Counted from the stretch's first letter, positions 25,501 through 38,830 are shown. The stretch is 64,000 nt of DNA from Pseudovirgaria hyperparasitica (GCF_010093815.1 NW_022985569.1:248001-312000), one strand, 5' to 3'. Numbers and translations: made by a program. Notes: a model not told the origin generated them from the letters alone.

Positions 25501-25583
25501 TATATATACTACCTAAGGGTAAAATAACGGTACTATAGGTTATAGGCCTATAGATATTCCTAATAGCTATATACTTAAGATAA
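25501..25583. other. Short AT-rich spacer
   Basis: These 83 bases separate the LINE-1 3' region from element G. They could be LINE tail or remnant of element D. Nothing else is visible. Confidence 0.4.
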
Positions 25584-25731
25584 TACGAAGGTTTTATAAG
25601 ATATAATTATAGAGAAAAGAGAGTTTTTCCTTATATAAAGGTTTCTTCTTATATAATAGCTTAGACTAGAGGAGGTATATGTCTATAAAGTAAACTACTC
25701 TACCTAGTTATATAATATTATTATTATTATA
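25584..25731 (+). repeat. Left direct repeat of element G (148 bp)
   Basis: This matches 30161-30308 and 30354-30504 with small differences. It contains a conserved core around GGGAGTTTTTCC and ATAATAGCTTAGACTAGAG. Confidence 0.8.
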
Positions 25732-26399
25732 GTACTAGACTAGAATAATAATATTACCTAACTAATTCCTTTTTAATTTACTAATAGTATAATTTATTAT
25801 ATTAATTAACTTAATAGATAATATTAGATCTATATACTAAAATTACTTAATAGAGATATTTTTACTTACTTCTATAATAAAAGTACTTATATAGGTTTTT
25901 TCTAAGTATATAATTAAATTCGTACATACTACTTTATTTATTAGCTTATAAAGCGTCTAAAGTACTATATTTAGTACTATTCTACCTATAAAACTTACTA
26001 AATATAAAGATATATACTATATAGCGAATTAAAGCCAGTCTAATTACTACTAATACTATTTTATATAGTTATAATAGACTTTATTATTAGACTACTAATA
26101 TAGAATAGACTTAATATACTACTTACTATAATAAATAAGTTTACTAAGTAAATCTATCTTATTCTAGACTAGAATAACTAGACTACTATATAATAGATAA
26201 CTATATTTAGAAGAAGTATACTACTAGAATAGAGAGTTCTAGCTATAATTATTTATAATAGGGACCGAAAATTCCTATTATTATTTTAGAAAGGAATTTT
26301 CGAGGGTACTAGTACTAAAATTCTAGTATTAACTACTTATTATAAATAGAGTAATAGTTAAAGTAAATATACGAACTAGACGGTAGAGATTACCCTATA

Positions 26400-29300
26400 T
26401 TTTCTTATTTTAATATTACTAGCTATAGGGTCGATAATCTATATTCTATTAGTCTAGTAGCTTATAAATAATTTAATAAACACCTTAATATAAAAATCTC
26501 GAAATAAGATAGTATACGGCTTCTAACTATCTAAAGGTACTCTATTTAAGGAAACTAGTTTAATAGAAGTAAATAATTACCTCTAAAAGTATAATATAAA
26601 CTAAAAAGAGATATTAGACACGCTAGTATTTACCTAGATATATATAAAGGAGCGTTTTAATAGGCGCTATATATCTCTACTAGACCTCGCTTCTAGTAAC
26701 TAGATCTATATTTAACTATATAAAGAGTATAAGATTCTAGACGCTTATTATAAGCTTAGCTAATAGTAAGTTGGACTAGTACTAATTAAATATATAGTAG
26801 ACTATTAGGCGTACGAACTAGAGCTACTAGAGATATAGAAAATATATCTAGTAATATCTATTAAATAGTTAGAACTATTTCTAAAGAAACTTAACTACTT
26901 TAACTATAGAGAAGATATATATCTACTTACTATTATAAATAAGTAGATAGCGATAGCTATCTATAATTAGCGCTATATTTAAATTAGATATAATTATAAA
27001 CTAACTATTAAATACTAGATAATAGTATATAGCGATAGTCTAGAATTTAATTAGTAGATCTAGTAAAGTATACTTCTATTAGACTTAGTTAAGAAATATA
27101 ACCTTAGATAAGCTTATAGAAATAGTCTACTAGGAGCCTAGCTAGGTTAATAACTACTTAAAGTTATAATATCTATCCGCCTCTAGCCGTTATAGGTAGA
27201 GAGCTATTAATATCTATTATAATAAGTAACGTTATAATATATATATTTACTAAAGTATTTTATCAATATATAACAATTAAGTACTTTCTTATATTATTTA
27301 CTTAAAGGTTAGTACTAGATCTAGATCTATTAACTAAAAATAAGTACTATAGTTAAGCTAACTATATAGTCTACTATTTATAGTTACTAATCTATAAATA
27401 TTCTATAATATTAACTAATTACTATATATAACTAGTTTTATTCTTATAAGACCTAGTATATTAATTTAGGAGATTTATAATAGTTATACTTAATCTAAAC
27501 TAACTAATATCCTTCTATACCTACGTCTAAAGGTAGATAAAAAGTACTACTATTAGTCTATAGAAAAGATTTAGATATAAGTAAATATTAAACTAGCTAA
27601 CTAACTATTCTATATAGATCTATATAATATAATAGCGGACTAGATAGATTCTAAGAATTTTCCTAGCTTATTAAAAGCTTTTCTACTAATTCTTCTAGAA
27701 TATATAGTAAAAGAATACTCTTTATTATTAGCTCTATCTATATAGATCTCTAGTAATAGACTAGTAGTAGATAATTTCTCTATAACTAAATAATAGTACC
27801 TATTAAAATATAATTTATAGCTATTTTATATAGATTATTCTATTAATATTATAGAGAACTATATAACTTAGCTATCTATAAATATCTAACTATCTAACTA
27901 AGTAAAATTACTAATTATTATAATAATAGAGTAATAGATTATAAGAAAGGGTAAGGTTAGTATCTACTAGCCGGCCGTATTCTTAAAAGAAGAATAGTTT
28001 TAGAATAGATATCTTCTATATAGAGCCCCTAGTATTTTAAATAATAAGGTTATAATTATCTTTAATTAATTTATACTTAGTAGAGTAGTAATATTACTAC
28101 TATATTATTAGTAGATACTAGAGAAGACTTATTCTAAGCCCTAGGTAATTAAAGATAAGCTACTTATAGTAAATAAAACTAACTATTATACTTAGATAGT
28201 ACTCTTAGATATTAATCTAGTATATAGATATAAAGATAATAATAGCGGTATCTTAGCTAAGTAACTATTAAAGATTATAAGTACTATATAACTAACTATA
28301 AAGAGTCTAGTAGATAATCTAATTATAGTATAATCTTAACGATTAGATTATATATATACTATATTACTTATATTACTAACTACTATTAATAATTTAGACT
28401 TTAGCTTACTATATAGTTAGTTAAGTAGATAGCGAACGAACTTAGATAGCTTAGTACTAAATATTAGTAATCTATTACTTTTCACGCCTAAATTAAGTTA
28501 TATAATTAATTTTAAAACTAGTATATAAAGATTTAATCTAATTATAATTCTATAGAAAGATTAGCTAGATAATAAGAAAGCGACTATATTAGATATCTAT
28601 ATATATAACCTTAATATAGTTAAAAGAATTATTAACTAATTAATCTAGACTAATATCTATCTTACTAATATCTACTAATAGCTATATAATACTATCTTAT
28701 TAATTAAGATAAATATAGTTAATTAGAGAACTATAGTAGCTATCTAGGTATAATTTTTAATATTAGTACTAATAGCTACTAGAAATAACTTATATATAAT
28801 ACTTCTTAAGTAAGCTAAAACTCTCTATAAACTTATTAGTAATAAAGATATTAATCTAGTTAAAAATAGATATAAGTAATCTATATTTAAGTATACCCTT
28901 TTAATAACTAAAGACTCCTTTAAAGTTAAGAGTAACCTAGATATATATATTATATTATTCTAGGATTTTTAGTAGAAATTAAGTACTACTAAAAAGATAT
29001 AGTCTTAATAGAGTAGTTATAGAAAGTCTAGTTTTTAAAAAACCATCTATTAAGAAGGAGCCTTCTATTATCTAATCTAAGCTTATAAAGAAATAACTTA
29101 TTATCTTATTAGATAAGAAAGAAATTAATAGTAATTTTACTATAGTATAGCCCTACCTAGTTCTTAAGATAACCTTAACCGCCTTAAAAATATTATCTTA
29201 GTTATTTTAATAAAAGTCTAAGTAGTCTAATTTAGTTAACTATCTAGGTCTTCTATCTAGTCTAAGTAAATTAGCTTATTCTCTAGCTAACTATAGAGAA

Positions 29301-30000
29301 CTAGAATAGTACTTATACTAGATAGATAAGCTAATTAAGTAACTAGGGCCTCTAGAGGAGATAGTTAACCTTCTTAAGTCTATAAAGTTAATTTATAAAT
29401 ATAGTAAGTATACTATAAGATTATTTAATAACGAAATTAGTAAGTATATATAAAAATATCTAAATTAGATCTATAATACTAAATATAAGCTCTATACTAA
29501 GAAGTTAATACTAAAGTAAATAGTTAAATACCACTAGAATATCTACTACTATTATAGCTTTAGACTTAAGAATACTACTATAGCTACTTATAGTTATAAG
29601 TAGTATAAATCTTACTTTACTAAACTACTACTAAATAGACTATTATATTATAAGATATACTAAAAGATTATAAAGCTAGTTTTTCTAGATAATAACTCTA
29701 ATAGCGCGTAAGGTAAGACTATAATAACTTTATATAAACTAACTTATATACTATCTACTAGTAAGATACTATAAGTTAACTAGAATAATAATTAAGATAT
29801 TAAGGTTACTAAGCTACTAGCTAAGTAATAAGGTTACTCTAAGGGGACTATAAAGTATATTACGCCCGCTAAGAAACTCTCTAATATTAGTTTAGTAGTA
29901 GATTAACTATACTATAGTATCTATAAAGATATAAACCCGCGCCTAGCTAAGCGTTATATATAAAGTTACTAAGAATAATAGTAGGTTTTCTTAAATTCGG
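26400..30000 (+). pseudogene. Long decayed coding-like region inside element G, product unknown
   Basis: The plus strand gives long stretches in which nearly all interruptions are TAG or TAA, expected if CAG, CAA and TGG codons were mutated. The conceptual composition is rich in Leu, Ile, Asn, Tyr and basic residues, the usual skew after RIP. No domain could be named. Copia features (Asp-Asp box, Cys-His integrase head) were looked for and not seen. Confidence 0.35.
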
Positions 30001-30114
30001 GTATCTTATTATAGCTATAGTAGTAGTATATATTATATATCATTACTATAGATACTAGCAAACCGGTTAGATATATAAATATAACCGACCGGATACATAG
30101 ATAGAAAATAGTAT

Positions 30115-30504
30115 ACTTTATAACTAATTTAACTTAACTTATTAATAATCTTAATTATAATATAAAGGTTTAATAAGATATAGTTATAGAGAGAAGGGAG
30201 TTTTTCCTTTTATAAAGGTTTCTTCTTATATAATAGCTTAGACTAGAGAAGGTATACGCCTATAGAGTAAACTACTCTACCTAGTTATATAATATTATTA
30301 TTATTATACTTTATAACTAATTTAACTTAACTTATTAATAATCTTAATAATAATATAAAGATTTAATCAGATATAGTTATAGAGAGAAGGGAGTTTTTCC
30401 CTTTATAAAGGTTTCTTCTTATATAATAGCTTAGACTAGAGAAGGTATATATCTATAGAGTAAACTACTCTACCTAGTTATATAATAATATTATTATTAT
30501 TATA
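30115..30504 (+). repeat. Tandem duplication of the right end of element G
   Basis: A unit of about 194 bp (about 46 bp of subterminal sequence beginning CTTTATAACTAATTT plus the 148 bp terminal repeat) occurs twice in tandem, at 30115-30308 and 30309-30504. The two units differ by only a few bases and by a 3 base expansion of the TTA run. Confidence 0.85.
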
Positions 30505-30810
30505 ATTTTAAGGGTTCTAGATATAAAGATATAGTTTCTCTTTTATTTTTCTAGACCTTAATAATCTTATTCTTCTCTATTATAAGATTAGATTCTTCTT
30601 TCTTATCTAGTTATAGTCTAGTTACTAATACTTAGATTCTATAGATAAATAATATTATCTACTACTAGAGCTATACCCTAGCTAGTAAAGACTATACTAA
30701 CTAAGTAGTAAGTACTAGACTCTATATTATTTATATTAGACTCTACTAATTTATCTAGTTAAACTAAACTTACTCTTATACTTATTATATTAAAAACTTC
30801 TTATACTCTA
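30505..30810. other. Unassigned RIP-mutated sequence
   Basis: About 300 bases between element G and the short LINE 5' copy. They are AT-rich and RIP-like; I see no repeat partner, motif or frame. Confidence 0.5.
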
Positions 30811-30880
30811 AGAGACTAAAACTAGTTAATTTAGGGCGATATAGTAATCTATATATATTAATTAATAGAGTATACTAAGT
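30811..30880 (+). mobile_element. Short copy of the LINE 5' end, cut by an assembly gap
   Basis: These 70 bases match the first bases of LINE-1 (from 12389) and LINE-2 (from 31011). The match runs straight into the 10 N gap at 30881. It may be a truncated third copy or an assembly duplication of the LINE-2 end. Confidence 0.6.
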
Positions 30881-30890
30881 NNNNNNNNNN
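30881..30890. other. Assembly gap (10 N)
   Basis: Ten N, probably a scaffold join of unknown true length. The sequences on both sides contain copies of the same LINE 5' end. Confidence 0.99.
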
Positions 30891-31010
30891 AAGATATATA
30901 TACTCCCTATTACTAATATTCGACTATTTAGCTTTTCTTTATATTTATAGACTTCTATAGGTATTAATTAATAGATATAGTTATTGAAGAATCGAAAAAA
31001 AAACCTCCTA
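30891..31010. other. Unassigned spacer with an A run
   Basis: These 120 bases between the gap and LINE-2 include a run of nine A at about 30997-31005 and are slightly less RIP-affected (TTGAAGAATCGA survives). No feature is recognised; the A run could be the tail of another non-LTR element. Confidence 0.4.
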
Positions 31011-31095
31011 TACTCTAAGGGACTAAAATTAGTTAATTTAGGGCGATATAGTAATCTATAGATATTAATTAATAGAGTATACTAAGTATAATAAC

Positions 31096-31100
<5 letters not shown>

Positions 31101-31135
<35 letters not shown>
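31101..31135. repeat. (AT)n microsatellite in LINE-2 leader
   Basis: 35 bases of pure AT repeat. The LINE-1 leader has only a short, interrupted version at the same place (about 12480-12490), so this is an expansion. Confidence 0.95.
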
Positions 31136-31138
<3 letters not shown>

Positions 31139-31249
31139 TATAATATATAATAGTACTAATATATAGAGATACTATATATATATACTTAAAAACTCTTTAG
31201 AGTAGTAAGTATAGACTAATACTAATAGATACTAATATACTAACCCCCT

Positions 31250-31280
31250 TTATTAGTTAAGGGTAGCCCTTAACTAATAA
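31250..31280. repeat. 31 bp perfect palindrome in LINE-2 5' leader
   Basis: It is identical to the LINE-1 leader palindrome, including the TAG loop. It is unbroken although the surrounding leader has diverged. Confidence 0.9.
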
Positions 31281-31771
31281 TTATAGCGGCCTTAGATACT
31301 AATATACCCTAGCTTCTACTAGGTATATCTCTACTACTAGTATAATAGAAATAGCTATATAGTAGTATATTCTAGAATAAGTAAACTACTATCTAGAGAA
31401 TAAAGAATAACTAAGAATATAAAATACTATAGATAACTAAGATAGAGGGGACTCTACTTAGAGATACCCTTATAGATAAGATTAAATACTAGATAGTATA
31501 TATAGAAAGAAAGATTAAGAAGAGAGAAACTACTCTTCTTAATATCTTCTAGAGTCTAGTCTAGAATATCTAAGAACTTACTATAGAAGTAAAGCGGGTA
31601 CTAGAGTTAAACCTAGAATCTAGACTAGACTAGATTAAGGCTAGTCTTTTAAAGATCTAGGTAGGCCTTAACTAGGAAAAATACTCTACTATATAGATAT
31701 AAGTTATTATACTAATAGATAGTATAATAAAGATAGCTTAAATACTAAGAATATCTAAGGGAGAAGCGTAT

Positions 31772-31971
31772 TATTATAGACTTTAGCTTTATCTTATCTC
31801 TAGTATTATATAATAGAGCCGGGATAGATAAAACTAGTATAGAGGTATTATATAATCTTACTTAATACTATACTTAAGCTATAATCTATATAGACTTACC
31901 TCTACTTCTTAAGTTAAATTATAATATATCTTAATTACTATTATAGTAATACCTTAGTTATATCTATTATA
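31772..31971 (+). repeat. 5' LTR of element E (200 bp)
   Basis: It matches 53659-53858. Both ends read TA where the canonical LTR has TG and CA. CGTAT precedes it and recurs after the 3' LTR. Confidence 0.9.
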
Positions 31972-31989
31972 TCAATTTAACTTTAATTA

Positions 31990-33468
31990 TCTCTTTCTAT
32001 ATATAGTCTTATAGTATAAGATAGTCTTAATCTATAAGACTCTAATCTAATATAGTAACTCTCTAACTTCTTCCTTAGCTTTTAGAATAAGATATAGTCT
32101 ATCTATAAGTCTATTACGGCCGTCTAAGTAGTAAGCGAGTCTTAGATATCTAATATTAAATATAGTATCTATATAGCTCTATAATATATTAATACCTATC
32201 TTCTTATAGTTAAGTTATATAGCTATACTTCTACTATATTAATCTATAGTAACTTATCTCTACTCTAGCCTAATTCCTCTCTAGTAGTATTCTAATATCT
32301 ATATAGATCTAAACTAGCCTTTTCTACGCGTACTCCTACCTTACTACTATCTATACTATATATTATACTTAACTAGCCTTCTAAGAGAAAGTCTCTCTCC
32401 CTTAGTAATCTATATAATAGATCTAAGGCTCTCTTTTATATATAGTCTATTATAATATAGTATAAGATTACCTAGAATACTAACTTTATTAGTATCTATA
32501 GAGACTAGATAGCTCTTATCTAGACTAATCTAGTATCTAAGATATAGAGAGGGATTAGTATAGTATATTCTACTAGAGAGCTAAATAGTAACTAGAATCT
32601 ATATATATTTCTAGACTATCTTAAATTCTAGTTTAGAGATATATATACTAAAGAGTAGACTCTCTAATAGTTAAATATAATTATATAAAAGATAAAGAAA
32701 CTATTTATAGAGTACTTTATATAGTTCTATACTACTCTCTAGAAGACTAGAGAGATATACTAGACTAATAACTAGAAGCTTATATAGCTCTAGAATAGCC
32801 TTAACTAAGAGACCTAGGTAGTAGCTCTAAACTAGGGCCTTCTAGACTAGTATAAGGCCGCTATAGACTATCTTAGAGATATTAGTATAGATATAGAGTT
32901 ATTCTAGCTCTATACTAGATAAGAAGCTATACCTTAAAATAGATCTAGTAAGAATAAAAATAGTAATATAATAATATTAGTAGTTACTATAAAGATTATT
33001 AAGATAAAGAGTAAGAAGTAAACTATATTACTAATAGTAAAGAGTAAGAATAGAGTTAAGAAGAAAGAGTCTTCTTTATAGATTCTAAAGGACTTATTCT
33101 AGAAGTACTATATAGTAGGTATATATATCTAGTATAGCTAGACTAGCTACTAATACTAGGGCTATCTAAATACTATTAATATATAAGCGCTTAAGGTTAT
33201 AGCTCTAGTCTAGAATAATACTAATTCTAACTCTAAGATAGGGGAAGTATAGTTCTTTACTAAAGTCTAGGTTAGAGAATATTATAATATTTAGTAAGAA
33301 ATAAAGCTATAGATAATCTAGATAATAGCTCTAACCTAGAGAATAGTATATCTACTTAGGTTATAGATAGACCTCTATCTATTATATTACTATTTCTCTA
33401 GAATAGAAAGTATATAGATATCTTAGTAGATATAGAGTATAAGTATTTTATAGTAGTTAGTCTATCCC
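31990..33468 (+). pseudogene. gag and start of protease of element E, remnant
   Basis: The region is coding-like on the plus strand up to the insertion of chromovirus C. A protease-like active-site block (Ile-Leu-Val-Asp) lies at about 33415-33435, so the gag part should end before about 33300. The protease continues after C at 41485. No zinc knuckle could be identified with confidence. It is broken many times. Confidence 0.5.
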
Positions 33469-33708
33469 TGTTAGGGCTGACACTAGGATAGACTCAACTA
33501 GAATACTATAGTCTAGTACGGTCCGTGACAGGTGGACCTAGGGTAAGTTAGCTAGAATAAGCGAGACTACTATATAAGTAGGCCGCATATACTTAATTCC
33601 TACTCTTTAGGAATTAACCTCGTTAGGAGAGTAGACTACCCTTTTAAATATATTCCCGAATCCTCCTATGACCTATTAGACTACTATTCTACGTCTATAA
33701 TCCTTATA
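33469..33708 (+). repeat. 5' LTR of chromovirus C (240 bp)
   Basis: It starts with an unmutated TG and matches 41240-41479. It is related to, but clearly diverged from, the A and B LTRs. ATCCC precedes it. Confidence 0.93.
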
Positions 33709-33749
33709 TTTTGATTCCTCTTTATATAGCACGACGGTAGTTTATAGAA

Positions 33750-35110
33750 ATGGCTCTAACCACTCGTTATAATACTCGTGGCACCGCCTCTTATAGTAGA
33801 CCTTCTCCTAACCTAAACGAGGAGAATAGTCTACCTATAACTACCCCCACCGATAACTATACCTTATAGACTATCGCACCGATAACTCGCATAATATTCC
33901 GTGTAACTATAGAAGATGTTATAGAATATAAGGATAGAGTCTATTATACTCTATCTTAGTCTAGTTTAAACTATACTAGACCTAACCTTAATATAAGGCT
34001 AGACCTTATTAACGTTAACGAGTTAATCCGTTAGAATCGCCTAACGTTAACTATATCTTATAATAACGTATATACTAGACTACACGAAGAGAGGTAACGA
34101 TAGGTTTAACTCGAGTAATAACTACACGAACTCGACGAAGCTTAAGGACGCACTACGAGACTTAAAGCTATATTACGCGCTTTAGTTCTAGTAACGACTA
34201 ATCTATATTTACATGAACCTATACTAACTAAAACGATCCATTCTAGTCTACTACTATCCTAATTACCCCGACCTAAGAAACTACCTTACTTTGATAGTAA
34301 AAGTAGAAAGAGTTTCTATATATAGGCTTACTAATATAGCCGATTCTTCTATCTATTCACGAACGATAGTAATAAAATTAGATTCGCCTAGAACTACCTT
34401 AACCCGACGCCTTTAGAACGTTAGATGGTATACCGAATCGAATATTCTAAGGATACCTATAACTAGGACACGTTCACCGAATTTCTCCTCTAATATTTTA
34501 GCGATAGGGCTAAATAACGCGACTAGGCCTAGGGCTATATCTTTAAGACTCGATAACGAGATAATTAGTTACCGTTATAACTCCTTAAATACCTTCGGCC
34601 CCTCTAGAGAGAAGCCGAAGAAGATTATATAATTCGATAGTACGACGACTTTAAACAGTCCCTTACCCTAAATATAAAGAACCGTCTCGACCTTATAACG
34701 ATAATCCCTATAGACCTCTAAGCTCTTATAAACCTCGCGGAGCGATACTAGCGTATAATAAATAATTAACGCCGCGCTAGTACATGACTATCCCTAACGA
34801 TCCAATCTAACGTAAAATCATCTAACTAAAACCGATTTGGTAATAGATCTCGCGGGACGTTATAAGGCTACTACCACGCCTTAAATTTAAAACCACGCGG
34901 ATTGTATCGTGGATCTCTCTACTAATCGATATATTAAGATACAAGGACCGACTCGCATAAACGACCTAAAGTTACTTACTACACCTATAGTAGAATAGGC
35001 TATATAGTACCTAAGTACCGTTTAGAGAAGCCACCGAGTACTAATATAACTAACTAACTAGTTATATGCTATAAGTGCTAGTAGCTAGGACATATCGCGC
35101 CTAACTACCT
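33750..35110 (+). pseudogene. gag remnant of chromovirus C
   Basis: The family's best preserved gag start is the ATG at 33750 (Met-Ala-Leu-Thr-Thr-Arg-Tyr-Asn), about 40 bp after the LTR. The zinc knuckle at 35067-35108 still reads Cys-Tyr-Lys-Cys with a following Gly-His. It is broken several times but less often than in the older elements. Confidence 0.78.
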
Positions 35111-35219
35111 AGCATAGAACATAAAAAACTAATAGCCTATGAGAAACCCTTATGACTTATAGGCGCGACTATAATAGAGGGGTAATCCGCTAAATAGTAT
35201 ATCGAACTATAGGCTAGAC

Positions 35220-38200
35220 CTATCGAGGTCCCTCGTAGATAATATTAGACCGTAATACTTAATAGCGGTTTAGCTACTAACGTTATATTAACTTAATGAG
35301 TACGAGAACTTAACGTCGATATTTAAGCACTAATAGGTACTACCTTCTATAGTATCGATAGTCCTATTAAATTGTAGGGTACCTATACTATTAAATATAG
35401 TATCTAGGACAGCGGGGGGAAGTGGAAACCCTACTACTTAACCTTTATCGTGGTAGACAGTCCCTTCGACATGATCCTTAGTATACTATAGCTTAAAAAA
35501 TATAACCCGAAACTAGACTTCATCTAGAAAACAGCTGGCTAGCGCATGTACCTACTATAATAGAACCTAGTATAGCTAGTCAATGACGAATAATTCTAGA
35601 AGGACTACGAAAAGGTAATCTCCGCTATCTATATTCTCTTACTTACTTAAAATAGAGAGCTTAGTATTAAAGTGGACGAAAACCTACTATATTAGTATAA
35701 AATGTACTAATATATCGCGTTAGCGATTGACTCGTCCGAATTACCTTAATACTAATCTACTAACCTTACTATTAACCTTAAAGACGGTTAATAACCCCTA
35801 CACGGACCCATCTACCCTCTATTAGAACCCGAGCTATAGGTCCTCCGAGAATATATCGAAAAGAACCTTACGCGAGGATGGATTAGGCCTAGTATATCTC
35901 TAGCCGGAGCTCTAATCCTCTTTATAAAGAAGAAGAATAGGAGTCTCCGTCTATATATTAACTACTATAGCCTAAATAATATCACGCGAAAGAATCGTTA
36001 TCTACTATCTCTTATCTCCGAGTCTATTAATAGACTAGGGCGCGTAAAGATCTTTACTAAGCTCGATCTACGCGACGCCTACTACCGCCTATATATTAAG
36101 AAGGGCGATAAGTGGAAAACGGCGTTTAGAACCCGTTATAGATACTTCGAGTATATAGTGGTCCCTTCTAGACTAACTAACGCGCTAGGAACCTTCTAAG
36201 CGTATATTAATAACGCGCTAGTAGGCCTACTCGACATGACGTGCATCGTATACCTTAATAATATCCTTATCTTCTCTAATAACGAAGAAGAACATATCTA
36301 GCACGTACGCGTAGTCCTAGATAGACTAGAAAAATATAAGCTATATATTAAGCTATCTAAATGCGAGTTCCACTAGAACCACGTTAACTTCCTTAGCTTC
36401 GTTATTACTAATTAAGGTATAACTATAGAAAGGGATAGAGTCGCTACTATCGTGGACTAGCCTAAACTAAAATCAGTTTAAGATATACGTGTCTTTATTA
36501 GATTCGCTAATTACTACCGAAAATTCGTTAAGTACTTCTCCCGTTTAGCCGCACTACTTAATGCGCGTACTACTACTACCGACTCGTCTATTACGGTCCG
36601 TGGTAGATAGAAATAGCGTAATATTAAATTATAACCTATTAAATTAACTAAGGTCGAAAGAACATCCTTCGAGAAAATTAAAGAGGCATTTATAACTACT
36701 CTATTACTAGTGTACTTCGACCCGACTAAACCTATCCACATTAAAACTAACGCGTTAGAATTTATAATCTTAGGTATTCTCTCCTAGCCTAGACTAACTA
36801 AGTCTAAAAAGGTCTAATGGTATCTAGTTACGTTCTTCTTACGCAAAATAGTTAATGTTAAGACTAGATATACTATCTATAACCAAGAGCTACTAGTAAT
36901 AGTAGAGTCGTTTAAATAGTGGCGATATTATCTTAAAGGTACTATATATAACGTTAAGTTACTAACTAATTACTATAACTTAAAGGGGTTTATAAGTACA
37001 ACGGTTTTAAACCGTCGATAGGTCTAATAGGCTAAGTAGCTTACGAACTTTTACTTTATAATCTACTATTAACCTAGAAGTATAAACCTAGCTAATAGAA
37101 TATTAAGAAGACCTAACTATAAAGAAGGCGCCTAGGATTATAGTAGCTATAGGGTCCTAGAGTAGCTATAGACCTAACTCTTAAGGACGAGGTTGGATTT
37201 TAAGCTATTAGGCGATTAGCGAGATACTAACGTCAATACTAGTAATCGAATCTCTAAGACCAAAGCCAGTAACCAAAGACGCGGTACCAAAGTCCCTAGT
37301 AGGCCGTTTATTAGCGCTATCGGGAAGGACGATAATACCCGGCGTAAATATCTAATTAACCTCGCCTAGTTAATCGTGGATCTATAGAAGATAGACCTAA
37401 TAGTTTTAAAGTTACGTAAAATATAGTAAGATAGGTTATTATAGACTAAAGTAGACTATAAGTAGACCTTCGTGGACGGCTTACTTTACTATAATAGAAA
37501 GTACTATATACCGACGGGTAACGCGCGATTTAACGTAGTTAGCCAATACCATAACGCTAACCTAGTAGGACACTTTAGATATATACGTACCCTAAGCTTA
37601 ATTCATTAGTACTATTTTTAGAAAGATATACCTAAGTACATCAAAGAATAGATAGCTACTTATCCGATTTATCAAAGAACGAAGGCCCCTAGGCACAAGC
37701 CATATAGGAATTTACAGCCTCTTTCAGCCCCCCTCTTTATATAGAAAGACGTTACTATAGACTTTATAGTTAACTTACCTCTAAGCGAGATACTTAGAAT
37801 AAGTTATAATTCTATTCTTATTATCGTAGATAGACTTATAAAGATATCTAGGTACATCCTAGTATAGAAGACGATTACATCTAAAGAACTAGCGTAGGTA
37901 TTCTAGAATAAGATTATTAAGGTCTATGGTATACTAAAAAGGATCGTTATAGACTAAGGAAGTACCTTCACGTCTAAATTCTAGACATTATTCTACGAAA
38001 TAGTAAGTATAAATAGAAACATGTCTATAGTATTTTATCCTTAGACGGATAGCTAGATAGAGCGATAGAACTAGACGCTCGAGGCCTACCTACGCGTATT
38101 CTATAATTTCGAGTAGGATGACTAGGCCTCCCTACTAAGTATAGTAGAGTTCATATATAATAATAGTTATTATAGTATAATAGGTATTATACCTTTCTAG

Positions 38201-38830
38201 GCGAACCTCGGACGTAGTCTAAGGATAGGTTTTAAGCCTTAGACGGTCTAATTTAATCGAATAACAGACGTGAACGTCCACGCTTAGGAATTAGTAATTA
38301 AAATCTTCGAAACCGCACGTAACTATCACGCTATAATCTAATAAGTAAACGACTCGTATACGAAGTACTATAATAGGTTAGCTAAGGATTAGATATATAA
38401 GGAGGGCGACGAGGTCCTTCTTAATATCTATAATATATAAACATCGCGAGTAAATAAGAAGCTCGATTATAAAATGGCTAGTCCCTTCCGAATTAAACGT
38501 CGTATCGGTATAAGAGTCTACGAGCTCGACTTAGGAAGTAATATAAGAATCCATAACGTGTTCCACGTCTTACTACTCGAAAGATTTCGACCTAACGTGT
38601 ATGGCCGCACGAACGTGTAGTTATACTCTATTATACCCTAAGATAGACTAGACGTATTCGAAGTGGACCATATTATCGAATATAGGATTAATAAAGACGG
38701 TATTTAGAAATATAGAATCCGTTAGAAGAACTATACTAAGGACGAGGACACCTAGGAACTAGCGGTATACATCTTAAGTTCTATAATAACTACGTATAAG
38801 TAAAAGATATAGAATAGCGTATTATTAATA
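35220..38830 (+). pseudogene. pol remnant of chromovirus C (PR-RT-RH-IN-chromodomain)
   Basis: The protease-like region includes Ser-Pro-Phe-Asp-Met-Ile-Leu near 35463-35485. The reverse transcriptase has Phe-Thr-Lys-Leu-Asp-Leu near 36050-36070 and the polymerase box near 36250-36280. The integrase resembles that of A and B. The chromodomain has Asp-His-Ile-Ile-Glu-Tyr and Lys-Asp-Glu-Asp-Thr (about 38667-38755). Bases 35078-35870 are almost identical to B 17848-18640. An opposite-strand open stretch at 36514-36741 is a shadow of the RT/RNase H region. It is broken many times. Confidence 0.85.

Larger units (their letters stand above)
25584..30504 (+). mobile_element. Element G: direct terminal repeats and an unassigned coding-like interior, fossil
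   Basis: Direct repeats of 148-151 bp flank about 4.4 kb of interior (25732-30160). The repeats end in TATTATTATTATA. I found no matching target duplication at the ends. Across about 26400-30000 one plus-strand frame at a time reads for long distances with almost only TAG and TAA as stops, the pattern of an RIP-decayed gene. The conceptual content does not resemble Gypsy or Copia pol as far as I can read: no polymerase box, integrase block or zinc knuckle was found. It could be a non-autonomous LTR element carrying other sequence, a DNA transposon between repeats, or a rare class. It is broken many times. Confidence 0.45.
31011..31771 (+). mobile_element. Tad1-like LINE (LINE-2), 5' portion
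   Basis: This is collinear with LINE-1 from 12389 to about 13140: leader with the same palindrome, then the beginning of ORF1. It carries more RIP changes than LINE-1. Element E interrupts it, with the duplication CGTAT at 31767-31771 and 53859-53863, and it resumes at 53864. Confidence 0.75.

Noticed and set aside
25732-30160. Element G interior as Copia pol
   Set aside because: The size fits, but no Copia polymerase or integrase block could be read on either strand.
36514-36741. 75-codon minus-strand open stretch
   Set aside because: It is a shadow opposite the RT/RNase H region of chromovirus C.
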